Shown: in pieces, positions 49,979 through 59,008 of the stretch | How positions within the stretch are numbered: the stretch's first letter is position 1 | Layout: every line of letters begins with the position of its first letter | Assembly (NCBI RefSeq): GCF_011388195.1 | Contig: NZ_CP049990.1 | Location: 930,001 to 994,000, forward strand | Direction of reading: 5' to 3' | DNA: 64,000 bases | Source of the DNA: Pusillimonas sp. DMV24BSW_D | Lineage (GTDB): Bacteria > Pseudomonadota > Gammaproteobacteria > Burkholderiales > Burkholderiaceae_B | Made by a program: the position numbers and the translations under genes | Notes under the pieces: model-generated | The model's database searches: none | The model's input: the letters and a program-made list of their open reading frames with translations, nothing else | Told to the model about the DNA's origin: nothing

Positions 49979-51460
49979 TTATTTTTTGTCCAGTTTGCCA
50001 ACCAACGACAGCGTGAACGATGCCCCCATATATTTGAAATGAGGGCGAACCAGCATTGATACGCGATACCAGCCTGGGTCACCTTCAACGTCTTCAACGC
50101 TGATTTGCGCTGTGCGTAAAGGACGACGACTGCGTACTTCAGGCCCAGGGGCATCCATGTCTGCCACGTATTGCCGGATCCAGTTATTGAGTTCACCTTC
50201 AAGGTCGGCGCGCTCTTTCCAGGTCCCGATGTTTTCACGTTGCAAAACCTTGATGTAATGGGCAAGGCGGCTAACCACAAAAATATAAGGTAGCTGCGTG
50301 CCCAGTTTGTAATTCGTTTCGGCTTCTTTCCCTTCTTTTGTATTTCCGAAGAATTTGGGTTTCTGGCACGAGTTGGCAGAGAAAAATGCTGCGTTGTCGC
50401 TGTTCTTGCGCATGGCCAGACCAATAAAGCCTTGTTCAGCCAATTCAAATTCCCGGCGTTCCGATATGAGCACTTCGGTAGGGATCTTGGTTTGAATTTC
50501 GCCCATGGCTTCGTAGTTGTAAATGGGCAAGTCGCCTACGGTGCCGCCGCCTTGCGGGCCAATAATGTTGGCGCACCAGCGGTAGTCGGCAAAGCTGGCG
50601 GTAAGGCGTGAAGCAAAGGCAAAGGCCGCATTGCCCCATAAGAAAGCATCACTGCCGGCCGACACATCTTCTTCGTAGTTGAATTTCTTTGAAGGGGTGG
50701 TGTCGTTACCGTAAGGCGTACGGAGCAGGAAGTGTGGCAGTACCAACCCCACGTTGCGTGCGTCTTCACTTTCGCGAAAGCCGTTCCATTTGGTGTATTG
50801 CGGCATTTCAAAGATGGACGACAGGTCTTTCAGGTCGGGCAGTTTTGAGAAATCTTCCAGGCCGAAGAACTGCGCGCCGGCGGCAGCGATGAAAGGGGCA
50901 TGGCTCATGGAGGCAACGCTGGCGCAGTATTGCAGTAGCTTCACGTCGGATGATCCGGGGCCGAATTCATAATTGGCAATAATGGCGCCGAAAGGCTGGC
51001 CGCCAAACTGGCCGAATTCTGCGGTATAGCAATTTTTGTACAGGCCCGACTTGGTTACTTCCGGCGAGTCTTCGAAATCGCTGAGCAGATCGTCTTTGTT
51101 GACGTTCATGATCTGAATCTTGATGTTCTCGCGGAAGTTGGTGCGATCGATCAGAAACTTCAGTGAGCGCCATGAGGACTCGAGACGCTGGAAGTCGGCG
51201 TGGTGGAGAATTTCATCGACCTGGGCGCAGAGCTTTTTGTCGAGCTCGGCAATCATGTCGTCGGCCAGTGAGGCCGTGATTCGGTCGGTTGTGCGGGAAG
51301 GATCCAGCAGGGACGAAATAAAGGTTTGAATGCCCTGCTTGGTGATGGCGTAGGATTCGTCGCCGGGCCTTACCTTGGTGGTTTCCAGTAGTTGATCGAT
51401 AAGGGAGCCGCCTTCCGAGGGGGCGGCAGCATTGTCTTGTTTCGCTTGTTCTTCACTCAT
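49979..51460 (-). CDS. tssC: T6SS sheath large subunit TssC
   Basis: This 493-residue EvpB/VipB-family protein forms the contractile sheath with TssB. Recognised phrases are RLESSWRSLKFLIDRTNFRENIKIQIMNV, FGAIIANYEFGPGSSDVKLLQYCASVASMSHAPFIAAA, and the C-terminal PRHFKYMGASF-like segment VRPHFKYMGASFTLSLVGKLDKK. The N-terminal 25 residues are acidic and alanine-rich. It follows tssB by 23 bases. Confidence 0.96.
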   Translation of the reverse strand: MSEEQAKQDNAAAPSEGGSLIDQLLETTKVRPGDESYAITKQGIQTFISSLLDPSRTTDRITASLADDMIAELDKKLCAQVDEILHHADFQRLESSWRSLKFLIDRTNFRENIKIQIMNVNKDDLLSDFEDSPEVTKSGLYKNCYTAEFGQFGGQPFGAIIANYEFGPGSSDVKLLQYCASVASMSHAPFIAAAGAQFFGLEDFSKLPDLKDLSSIFEMPQYTKWNGFRESEDARNVGLVLPHFLLRTPYGNDTTPSKKFNYEEDVSAGSDAFLWGNAAFAFASRLTASFADYRWCANIIGPQGGGTVGDLPIYNYEAMGEIQTKIPTEVLISERREFELAEQGFIGLAMRKNSDNAAFFSANSCQKPKFFGNTKEGKEAETNYKLGTQLPYIFVVSRLAHYIKVLQRENIGTWKERADLEGELNNWIRQYVADMDAPGPEVRSRRPLRTAQISVEDVEGDPGWYRVSMLVRPHFKYMGASFTLSLVGKLDKK

Positions 51461-51483
51461 GTTGTGTATCCCCTGCCTTACGT

Positions 51484-51972
51484 TTATTTGTCTTCAATGC
51501 CGAGCTCTTTCAGCAAGCGGGCGCGGGTTTCGTCATCTTGAACCAGCGCTTGCAACTTCTTGCGAAAGTCGGGAATGTTGCCCAATGGCCCTTTCAGTGC
51601 TTTGAGCGCGCCTCGTAGCTCGACGATATTGCGTAGTTCAGGGACTTTTTCCACGATGCTGTCGGGCTGGAAGTCGGCCAGCGACTCGAACTTCAGGTTA
51701 ACCGGCAGGTTGTCTTCCGAGCCTGGTTCAAGCCGGTTCGGTACCGAAAGATCCAGCGACAGATTTTGTGCTTTCAGTACGTCGTTGTAGTTGTCTTTAT
51801 CAACATTGATCGGTGCCCGGTCTTCAACGCTGCGATCGTCTTCGCGTTGCGTGAAGTCGCCTAGAATCAAGAGTTTGAGGGGCAGCTCGACTTCGACTTG
51901 AGCGTCTCCGGTAGCCGGTTTATAAGTAATATTTACACGCTCTTTAGGAGCGACGGATCCCTCGCCTGCCAT
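51484..51972 (-). CDS. tssB: T6SS sheath small subunit TssB
   Basis: This 162-residue VipA/ImpB-family protein has KERVNITYKPATGDAQVEVELPLKLLILGDFTQREDDRSVEDRAPINVDKDNFNDV-type opening (here ending NYNDVLKAQNLSLDLSVPNRL) and the C-terminal helices that pack on TssC. AGGAGAC precedes the ATG. A candidate promoter lies 77-106 bases upstream, so it is the first gene of the tssB-tssC-hcp unit. Confidence 0.96.
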   Translation of the reverse strand: MAGEGSVAPKERVNITYKPATGDAQVEVELPLKLLILGDFTQREDDRSVEDRAPINVDKDNYNDVLKAQNLSLDLSVPNRLEPGSEDNLPVNLKFESLADFQPDSIVEKVPELRNIVELRGALKALKGPLGNIPDFRKKLQALVQDDETRARLLKELGIEDK

Positions 51973-52048
51973 AATTTAGTCTCCTGACTGATTCCGTTTT
52001 TGATTAAGACGGGATAAAGTTGTAAGAAGTTCCGAGAAAAGCTAAAAG

Positions 52049-52078
52049 ATTTTGTCCGACTGTGACAGACCTTGTCAA
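52049..52078 (-). promoter_or_regulatory. Candidate tssB promoter with overlapping palindrome
   Basis: On the - strand TTGACA (52078-52073, perfect -35) is 18 bases from CAAAAT (52054-52049, four of six). The palindrome TGACA-N5-TGTCA (52063-52077) covers the -35 and part of the spacer, a good place for a regulator. Confidence 0.5.
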
Positions 52079-52125
52079 TCATTGTTTCCCATAAAAGCCT
52101 GATAAATAAAGGCACTCCAACATGA

Positions 52126-52162
52126 ACCTTATGACTGCACCGGCATGGTGCAGTCATAAGGT
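52126..52162. terminator. 16-bp perfect inverted repeat between tssM and tssB
   Basis: ACCTTATGACTGCACC and its exact complement GGTGCAGTCATAAGGT flank the loop GGCAT, 44 bases after the tssM stop. There is no T run on the - strand and only GTGTATTTTC on the + strand, so it is not a textbook terminator. It probably blocks or reduces read-through from tssM or protects a 3' end before the tssB promoter. Confidence 0.6.
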
Positions 52163-52205
52163 GTATTTTCACCGCAGTTATGTAAGGCTTGCGCGACGTT
52201 GGTGT

Positions 52206-55200
52206 TTATTGTGCCGTTTGTTTATGACCGGCGTTTTGCGATGATGAAGCCGGCTGAGTATTGCTGTTCGCGGGAAGCTTGAGCAATGTCCCGGTAATAA
52301 TCAGGTTGGTGTCGGAGATGTTGTTCAGGTCTTTCAACGCCTCAACAGTTGTACCGAACTCTTTTGCCAATGAATATAGGGTTTCACCTTCTTTTACGCG
52401 GTGCTCACGTGTTACTTGCGGCGCGGCAGGTTTTGTTTCAGGCCGGCTTTTGGCTTTAGCGGCCTCTTCGGCTTCAGCCAGCGCTTGAATATGCGCGGGT
52501 TCAGGTGGCGGTGGCGGCTGGTTGATAATTTGTTGGGCGCGCTCTTTGATGAACAACGGCAGTGGGGTGGTGGGCTTTTCAACGACATCACCCATCCAGC
52601 ATTGGCCAACCCGTTGGGGTACTTTCACGCTGAGTTTGGACGGCGTCGCGCTAAGCGACGGTGTGCCTGTTTCGGCCAGGTAGTCCAGGTGCGCGGCCAT
52701 TTCCAATAAGGCCTCCTGGCCCACCAGGTCGTATCGAACGTTAATGGTTTTGACGTCCAGTGCATCCAGTTGTTCTTTTGCCTGGGGGAAGTCTTCCGGC
52801 GTAAAGATGCGTTCGCCGTCAACGAACTCTTCCACAAAGCGGGCCATGCCCATGGGGCCGGGGTAGCGGCGATTCAAAGACAGATTGTCGATACGTATTT
52901 GAAGCGTGACGTCTCCACAATGATCGGGTGACCAGTCGAAGCTGTTGGTCACCGCCATGTTGAAGTTATCCAGCGTAATTTGTTCCTGTGAGCATTGAAT
53001 CGATAGATTCACTGCGTAGGGCTTGGCTTTGGCGCTGGGGTTCACGCCCACGGGGCGGGATGTAATAAGCAAGTTTGCGGTTTTGCCAATAGAAGCTTCT
53101 GCCAACTGCTTTTTGACGACTGACTCTACCTGCGTGCTGACTGACTGATTCAGGAACGGTATAAAGCCGGGGTCGAACGGAAAGGTGTAGCCATTTTTAG
53201 TTGCCGTGGTGAAGCCGTTTGCTTGTTGCTGCAAGAACGGTTTGGCGGATTTGTCGGCGAAAGTCCAGACTGATCCTTTATCACCAAAAAGCTGTTCAGT
53301 GGTCTCTTGCGTGCTGACTGCCATTTGGGTTTTCCACAGCACTTCTTTTTCCCAGTCGCTTTGTACGCTGCAGGAACCTTGTTCCAGAATGTAGCGGGTG
53401 AGTAATTGCAGAGGGCCGCCAACCAGATGCCAGATTACTTGATCATCGGGTTTGTCAAAGCCCGATGTTTTTCGGAAGGCATCAAGATTGTCGCGTACAT
53501 TCTGCAAGGCTGACGCTTTCACGTCGGGTTGAACGCCGAAGGCGAAATAGTTGGCCGCCAGTTGATACGCCGCGCCTTCACCGCCCAGCGCATCCGATAC
53601 CACTTGATCGAAGGCGTGTGCATATGCAGAGAAGTTCTGCACGCCCTGAATCGATTGCGGAAATGCCGACATGGGCGCCAAAGTTTGATTGGATACGGAT
53701 TCTTTAATGACACGTTCGCCGACACTATTCAATGTGTTGAGCATGCCTTGCGCTTTACCCAAAGTGCCGGGTGCGGTCGCAGCGCGCCGCATGTCGTTGA
53801 ATTCACGTGCGAACAGTAACCAGCCAGGCAAGTTGTCGGCAGGTACATCGGCAAATTCACTTTTTAATCGGTCGAACAGCATGTAATAGGGGCTGGCGTT
53901 GGTATCAACGCGCCCTAGCATTTCGCGCCATGCCGGCTCATTGCCAAGCAATTGCTCACCGTTGTTAAAGGCCCATGCGAAGCTTTGCCACGTGTTGAAG
54001 CGTTCGGCCAAATACCAGGTTTCAAACGCGCCGCGCCGAACTTTGAACCCGGATGGGTCGTCTACCGCCTGGCCCAGTTCATCCAGGAAGGTTTGCAAGC
54101 GTTGCTCACCTTGTTTGGTCAGGGCGGGCTCGATCATGCCCCGGTTCGGTCCTTGCGTGCCTGGCAGCCAGAACTCTCGCAACGTAACAGGCTGCAGGTT
54201 AGGAAGCGCATTTGCCCAGGGCAGTAACCATTCCAGTTGCGGAGATTGCACCAGAATTTTGTTGAGAACCTGTCGGTTGTTTGCCAGACGCTGACGCAGA
54301 AATGGATCGTCGATTGGGGTCCAGGCGGTGTATGCCACCTGCATCTGGTTGGTTGCATCGACGACTTTGGGTGGGAGGTCGGGAAGGAATGCCTGGATGA
54401 CATTGGTGGGCACCTGGGGCATGGCCAGCAATTGCTGGTAGTCGGCACCTTGAATACGGGCTTGCGACAAATTCATGGTGCGAACCAGCGCCAGAACGGC
54501 ATTGGCATATTGCGGGTTGTTCTGGTCGGCCAATGCCTCATTCGACAGGAAGTTGTTAGGGTCGAATGTACCCAGAAAACTTTGGTAGCCCTTGACGTAA
54601 GTATTCTTGATGTCTTCTTCAAGTTGCGTGATGTCGGGGCTGAATGCCAGCCAGCGTGTTTGCCATTCCTCTTCACGATCTTGAATTAAATCGATTACTG
54701 ACAAAATGCGGTGCAGATCCTCAAGTCGACTGGCGTCGCTGCCTGCTTGAGAGAGAACGTTTTTGGGATAAACGTTTTTGATGTCGATCAGGCTGGCGCG
54801 TGTTTGGTAGTAAGAAAGCAAAATGAAGGCAAGGATAGCCGTGCAGATGGAAATCCAGAACACAATGGCCAGATTGCGGGTGACCAGGCGCCAGCGATCT
54901 ACGATAACGGTAGGCAGGAACGACCAACGATCAGCCGGCAAGACGCGCTCAAAGAAATCATGCAGGAACAACCCTTTGTCGCTGGGTGTTTTTTCTGTGT
55001 TCGATGTGTTTACGATGTGCGCAAGGGAACTGGGTATATGCGTGCCGGTTTGGCGTGCACTACTGAAAAATAGCCCGCGAATGAGCGGCTGTTCCAGGTA
55101 GGGGTTGTTGCCGGCGCACGCCTGCATGAAGTGCTGAAGTCCGGAGCGCAGACGTTCAATTTCACTGGGAAACAAAAGCAGGTTGGGGCTAAGGTCGACC

Positions 55201-56126
55201 CCTTTCACCGCCATGTCGAGTCTAAGCAGTTTCAGGCGTTCCGAAATATGCTCGAACGCTTGATTCAAGAACTTCTGTTCGGCCTGGTCCCCCTCTTCCA
55301 TTGGGCCGGTATAGCCCATGGCCTGGTTCAGTGCGTCTGCCGGCAGTACCTGGGCCCAGTCTTCAAAACCACAAATTTGATCGCATTTGGTGACCAAAAC
55401 AAAAATGGGGAAACGTTTGTCGAATAAGCGAATCAGTTGATCGATACGTTCGCGAATGGCGTGGCCTCTTCGCTCAAGCGCATCTTCGCTGGCCATGAGT
55501 TGTTCTGCATCAATGGCCAGCACCAAGCCGTTCAGGCCTTCTTTCATGCGGTACTTGGCCAGAAGCTCCAGCATGCGTTCCCATTCGGCCTGATCTTCTT
55601 GCGTACCATCGGGAGATACATAGCGTCCGGCGGTGTCGATGACGACGGCGCGGTTGAAGAACCACCAATCGCAGTTCAGTGTCTGGGTAATGGGCTCGAA
55701 TTGGTTAATGCTTTTGTTCAGCGAGCTAAGGCGTGAGCGTGTGATGGCCGATGTTTTTCCAACACCCGATTCCCCCACAACCATAAACCAGGGCAGAGCA
55801 TAGATAGGATTGCCAAAGCGTCGTAGCGACGAGCTTTTCAGGGTGGCGATACCCTGTTTCCATTTATTGGTAAGTTCGCTAAGTGCGCTGGGTTTATCGG
55901 AAGCTTTGCGGCCCGCGTTTTCCGAGGCGGCCAGCTTGACGCGTGATCGTGACAAATACCACAGCCGCCGCAAAAGCCGGATACCGAAATAAATGCCCAG
56001 CACACCAAAGAAAATGGCCAGACCACCCCAGTACGGCCACGATAAATAAAGCATGACGGCCCAACTGACGATGGCCAGCACAATAAGAACGATGAGCCAC
56101 AGAATGATGGAAAGCAGCGTTCTCAT
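52206..56126 (-). CDS. tssM: T6SS membrane complex protein TssM with C-terminal LysM domain
   Basis: This 1306-residue IcmF-family protein has two hydrophobic helices at residues about 4-28 and 32-52, a Walker A GESGVGKT (118-125) in the cytoplasmic NTPase domain, a third helix near LAIVFWISICTAILAFILLSYY, then a long periplasmic part. The last 65 residues hold a LysM domain (residues about 1242-1285, bases 52272-52403: HRVKEGETLYSLAKEFG ... TNLIITGTLLKLP), which binds peptidoglycan. A proline-rich linker precedes it. LysM is not a usual part of TssM; peptidoglycan binding in T6SS more often comes from an OmpA-like TssL extension or a TagL protein. The ATG overlaps the tssL stop by four bases. 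Confidence 0.95.
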   Translation of the reverse strand: MRTLLSIILWLIVLIVLAIVSWAVMLYLSWPYWGGLAIFFGVLGIYFGIRLLRRLWYLSRSRVKLAASENAGRKASDKPSALSELTNKWKQGIATLKSSSLRRFGNPIYALPWFMVVGESGVGKTSAITRSRLSSLNKSINQFEPITQTLNCDWWFFNRAVVIDTAGRYVSPDGTQEDQAEWERMLELLAKYRMKEGLNGLVLAIDAEQLMASEDALERRGHAIRERIDQLIRLFDKRFPIFVLVTKCDQICGFEDWAQVLPADALNQAMGYTGPMEEGDQAEQKFLNQAFEHISERLKLLRLDMAVKGVDLSPNLLLFPSEIERLRSGLQHFMQACAGNNPYLEQPLIRGLFFSSARQTGTHIPSSLAHIVNTSNTEKTPSDKGLFLHDFFERVLPADRWSFLPTVIVDRWRLVTRNLAIVFWISICTAILAFILLSYYQTRASLIDIKNVYPKNVLSQAGSDASRLEDLHRILSVIDLIQDREEEWQTRWLAFSPDITQLEEDIKNTYVKGYQSFLGTFDPNNFLSNEALADQNNPQYANAVLALVRTMNLSQARIQGADYQQLLAMPQVPTNVIQAFLPDLPPKVVDATNQMQVAYTAWTPIDDPFLRQRLANNRQVLNKILVQSPQLEWLLPWANALPNLQPVTLREFWLPGTQGPNRGMIEPALTKQGEQRLQTFLDELGQAVDDPSGFKVRRGAFETWYLAERFNTWQSFAWAFNNGEQLLGNEPAWREMLGRVDTNASPYYMLFDRLKSEFADVPADNLPGWLLFAREFNDMRRAATAPGTLGKAQGMLNTLNSVGERVIKESVSNQTLAPMSAFPQSIQGVQNFSAYAHAFDQVVSDALGGEGAAYQLAANYFAFGVQPDVKASALQNVRDNLDAFRKTSGFDKPDDQVIWHLVGGPLQLLTRYILEQGSCSVQSDWEKEVLWKTQMAVSTQETTEQLFGDKGSVWTFADKSAKPFLQQQANGFTTATKNGYTFPFDPGFIPFLNQSVSTQVESVVKKQLAEASIGKTANLLITSRPVGVNPSAKAKPYAVNLSIQCSQEQITLDNFNMAVTNSFDWSPDHCGDVTLQIRIDNLSLNRRYPGPMGMARFVEEFVDGERIFTPEDFPQAKEQLDALDVKTINVRYDLVGQEALLEMAAHLDYLAETGTPSLSATPSKLSVKVPQRVGQCWMGDVVEKPTTPLPLFIKERAQQIINQPPPPPEPAHIQALAEAEEAAKAKSRPETKPAAPQVTREHRVKEGETLYSLAKEFGTTVEALKDLNNISDTNLIITGTLLKLPANSNTQPASSSQNAGHKQTAQ

Positions 56127-56809
56127 AAGTTGGCCGCCTCACGGAAGTTTTGAACGGCGTAGGTCAGTTCAGTATGCAAAATAAAGGCAACGACCAACAC
56201 GATAACGGGGGGCAGGATAAATATGAGGGCGCGACGCAATGAGATTTTCCTGCTAAATGCGGGTTTTCTTTGTTTTGTCGGCTGCGCGTTGCCGGCCATT
56301 GTGTAGGCTTTGGGAAACAATGCGGTTTTCTCGGCCGCTTTATAACGGTCGTCGGCTCTTTGCAGCAGTTTGTATTGCTCCACCCGAATATTGGCGAGCT
56401 CAGCGGAATTGGGCGAAATGCTGTAACGCCCCATGAAGCCCAGGCAAAGACAAAGCAGGTATACCTCGCGTACAGCGGCTTCTCCGGGGGGAAGTTTTTC
56501 GAGTCGTTCAAAAAACTCTCGGCCCGCCAACCCGGTTTTGAAATAGCGTCTTTGTAAAAGATGGCGTTGCCATGCGTGTTCCGAGCCCCATTGGTGCCGA
56601 CGGGAAATATGTTCGTCGGCCCAGGCCAGTACAGGGAACAGGGCCTCCTGAAAGGCGTTCAGTTCGACCCCCTCTTGCAGGGCCTGGCTTTGTGCCTGTT
56701 GAATCAGGTTGTCAATTTGCCCGGCCAGTGCTTCGGGCGTATCGGTCGCGGCTATATCGAAACTTTTTACCAGCGCGGTGAGTGGAATGAAGTAGTCGCA
56801 CAGTTTCAT
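56123..56809 (-). CDS. tssL: T6SS membrane complex protein TssL (DotU family)
   Basis: This roughly 228-residue DotU-type protein has the cytoplasmic helical domain (MKLCDYFIPLTALVKSF, AFQEALFPVLAWADEHI, WQRHLLQRRYFKTGLAGREFFERLEKLP, YLLCLCLGFMGRYS) and one C-terminal membrane helix (ALIFILPPVIVLVVAFILH). There is no OmpA-like peptidoglycan-binding extension, which may be why TssM carries a LysM domain. The ATG at 56809 follows CCGAGGC and lies directly after the tssK stop; an in-frame start at 56911 would lie inside tssK. Confidence 0.93.
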   Translation of the reverse strand: MKLCDYFIPLTALVKSFDIAATDTPEALAGQIDNLIQQAQSQALQEGVELNAFQEALFPVLAWADEHISRRHQWGSEHAWQRHLLQRRYFKTGLAGREFFERLEKLPPGEAAVREVYLLCLCLGFMGRYSISPNSAELANIRVEQYKLLQRADDRYKAAEKTALFPKAYTMAGNAQPTKQRKPAFSRKISLRRALIFILPPVIVLVVAFILHTELTYAVQNFREAANL

Positions 56810-56810
56810 C

Positions 56811-58202
56811 TTAGCCTCGGAGCACGATAAGCTGGACATGCAGATCGGTGGGCGCATCGGGCCAGAAAAGTCCAAGCTCCGCAGTTTGTTCAACCGTTTC
56901 CCATTCCGCACTCATTTGTTCGATACGGTAGTAACGCGCATTGGCCCGTTTGGGCAGGCCTTGCGGAGGCGTAGCCACTTCTATGAGATCAATGCCTGGT
57001 AGCGCGTGATCAATCATGGTTGGTAAGGATTGCGGGGCGGCAAGACGTGCAAGCCGCAGGAAGTCTTCGCTGGAGTAATCGTTTTTTGAGGCGGTTTGGG
57101 TCACCAGGTAGAAACGGTTACGGGCGGCGAAATAGTCGCGCGGAACGCTGGCGATCAAATAATCCTCATGAGGTTCCAACGTGACACGGAATTCCGGCCC
57201 TACCGAGATCTCGGCAAGCAACTGGTTAATTACGCGGCGCGCCGTGCTGAAGCAAGAAAACAACTTAAGATGGTCGTATGGGGGTAGCCCTTCGTCCTGG
57301 CTGTCGCGCCGCCGGCCGGCCGCGTCGAACGAGTCGGTGAAGGTGCTCATTTCACCAACGCACGTGCGCAAGAAACCATAAACTTCCCATGGGTGTACCT
57401 GGGCGGTTTCGGTGTAGTGTGCAATTTGCGGTACCGCCCGGTTCAATGACTGCAACGATTGCATCAGCATAAAATATTCCGGATCAAGCTCTTCGCGCTG
57501 AATGTCGCGTGGCGCTTTATATTCTGCAAGCTGGCGCATTCTGCCTGACATGTCGTCGCGAATATCACGCAGTAAATCCTGCAATACATAAGAGCCCGTT
57601 AGCGCATAACAGGGGGGGACGCTGTCGGCGGTGAGTTTCACCACATCGTTATCCCTTGCAAGGCTACCGATCGGGATCAGATCGTAATCGTCGAGTGATG
57701 CGACTTCCGGGCCAAAGAAAATACGGACAACATGCATCATGACAGGCACGGTGGCGACCGGGCCATCGGTATACAGATCGCGCATGGCCTCGCCGTCTGT
57801 TTGCGAAGCATAGCGCGTTGGTGCCGACGCGGCCTGATCGAATGAGTCGACCTGCGTGACGTTCGGTGCACTCTGAGACAGCTTTCGCAATCCCAGAAAA
57901 ACATCCAGTGGCTGGTCACTGTCTGTCCAGACTTTATCGAAAGAACGTGGCCCGATAATGGCGTTGCCCGGATATTCTACATAGGTGTTGTCACGAAAAA
58001 CCAGGCGAGCGCTGCGAATTTCAACCGAGCGGGCGGAAAGTGACTCAGGGGCGAATTCAATTTTCCCGGCACCCCAGAAGTGCGGCGTGACCATTTCATA
58101 AAGTGGTTTTTTCAGGAAGTGTTGATTCAGTTCTTGCCGTTGAAAATGCTGAGGTTGAAGAAACAATCCCTGATGCCAGTAGGTGCCGGTCCTGAAGTCC
58201 AT
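56811..58202 (-). CDS. tssK: T6SS baseplate protein TssK
   Basis: This 463-residue protein links the baseplate to the membrane complex. The opening YWHQGLFLQPQHFQRQELNQHFLKKPLYE, the LLQDLLRDI-type helices and the C-terminal FPANARYYRIE-like phrase (LPKRANARYYRIEQMSAEWETVEQTAELGLFWPDAPTDLHVQLIVLRG) are standard for TssK. It lies 11 bases after tssJ and one base before tssL. Confidence 0.95.
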   Translation of the reverse strand: MDFRTGTYWHQGLFLQPQHFQRQELNQHFLKKPLYEMVTPHFWGAGKIEFAPESLSARSVEIRSARLVFRDNTYVEYPGNAIIGPRSFDKVWTDSDQPLDVFLGLRKLSQSAPNVTQVDSFDQAASAPTRYASQTDGEAMRDLYTDGPVATVPVMMHVVRIFFGPEVASLDDYDLIPIGSLARDNDVVKLTADSVPPCYALTGSYVLQDLLRDIRDDMSGRMRQLAEYKAPRDIQREELDPEYFMLMQSLQSLNRAVPQIAHYTETAQVHPWEVYGFLRTCVGEMSTFTDSFDAAGRRRDSQDEGLPPYDHLKLFSCFSTARRVINQLLAEISVGPEFRVTLEPHEDYLIASVPRDYFAARNRFYLVTQTASKNDYSSEDFLRLARLAAPQSLPTMIDHALPGIDLIEVATPPQGLPKRANARYYRIEQMSAEWETVEQTAELGLFWPDAPTDLHVQLIVLRG

Positions 58203-58213
58203 GAAGCGTTCCT

Positions 58214-58918
58214 TTATTGCCTGAGTTTGCGCGCAGCGCCGGCTGCATCGTCTGCTTGTTGGAGTGTTTTTTCGTCAAGCTTGATCTCTGGATCGCCCTG
58301 TTCCAGAGGAATGGTTTCAACATCGGGTTTTTTGTCGGGGTCGAACGTAAGGCTTTGCGCGTTTGTTATTTGCTGACGCCCCAGATAAAGCCGCAGTGCC
58401 AAATTAGCCGGTTCTGCTTTGTAGGTCGTGGAAACAAGCCCTTCGGTTTGAATGTTCAACGGTATGCGAAAGAGGCGTGCGGCTCTGGTGGGATCGAAGT
58501 CGTAATAGCCGGCCACGATGCCGATAAATTTTGCGTTTTGAACGCGGTCTATATTCAAGACAGTGCGTTTGTCCGGGCTGACGACATAGCGATCCATATG
58601 CAAAATCTCTTTTCCTGGGTCTCCACTGGCCAGCATGTCGACAAGTGTTTTTTTATCGCTTAGTAATTTCAGAAACGGTTTGGCGTCTTCCAATTGCATA
58701 ATGCCCAGCACCAGCGTGTGAGACTGATTGAAATAAGCATTGATATCGGCGCTTGCCATAAGTTCAATTTGGACGCCGTCGCGTTTGTAGTCCCAGCTTA
58801 CTTCAGCTTTGGCTTCTTTTTGTGTGTTTCCCCCCATGGCCGAATTCACGCTGGAGCACCCCTGAGTCATGATCAGAAGGCTGGCAAGCATAAGTGTCAG
58901 TAATTGACGTCTTGGCAT
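58214..58918 (-). CDS. tssJ: T6SS outer-membrane lipoprotein TssJ
   Basis: This 234-residue lipoprotein has the signal MPRRQLLTLMLASLLIMTQGC with the lipid-bearing Cys21, followed by SSVNSAMGG. The core VQIELMASADINAYFNQSHTLVLGIMQLEDAKPFLKLLSDKKTL and a beta-sandwich region ending in FRIPLNIQ match the TssJ/VasD family. The C-terminal 60 residues are longer than usual and charged. TssJ anchors TssM to the outer membrane. It is the first gene of the - strand structural run, divergent from 59009-59854. Confidence 0.92.
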   Translation of the reverse strand: MPRRQLLTLMLASLLIMTQGCSSVNSAMGGNTQKEAKAEVSWDYKRDGVQIELMASADINAYFNQSHTLVLGIMQLEDAKPFLKLLSDKKTLVDMLASGDPGKEILHMDRYVVSPDKRTVLNIDRVQNAKFIGIVAGYYDFDPTRAARLFRIPLNIQTEGLVSTTYKAEPANLALRLYLGRQQITNAQSLTFDPDKKPDVETIPLEQGDPEIKLDEKTLQQADDAAGAARKLRQ

Positions 58919-59008
58919 GAGGACCTAAGAGTTGCAAATTGAAGAAATAAAAAAATACACTATGTAAATTGAACCAACACCTTACCCTAACCGGCAGGAT
59001 TATAGCCC

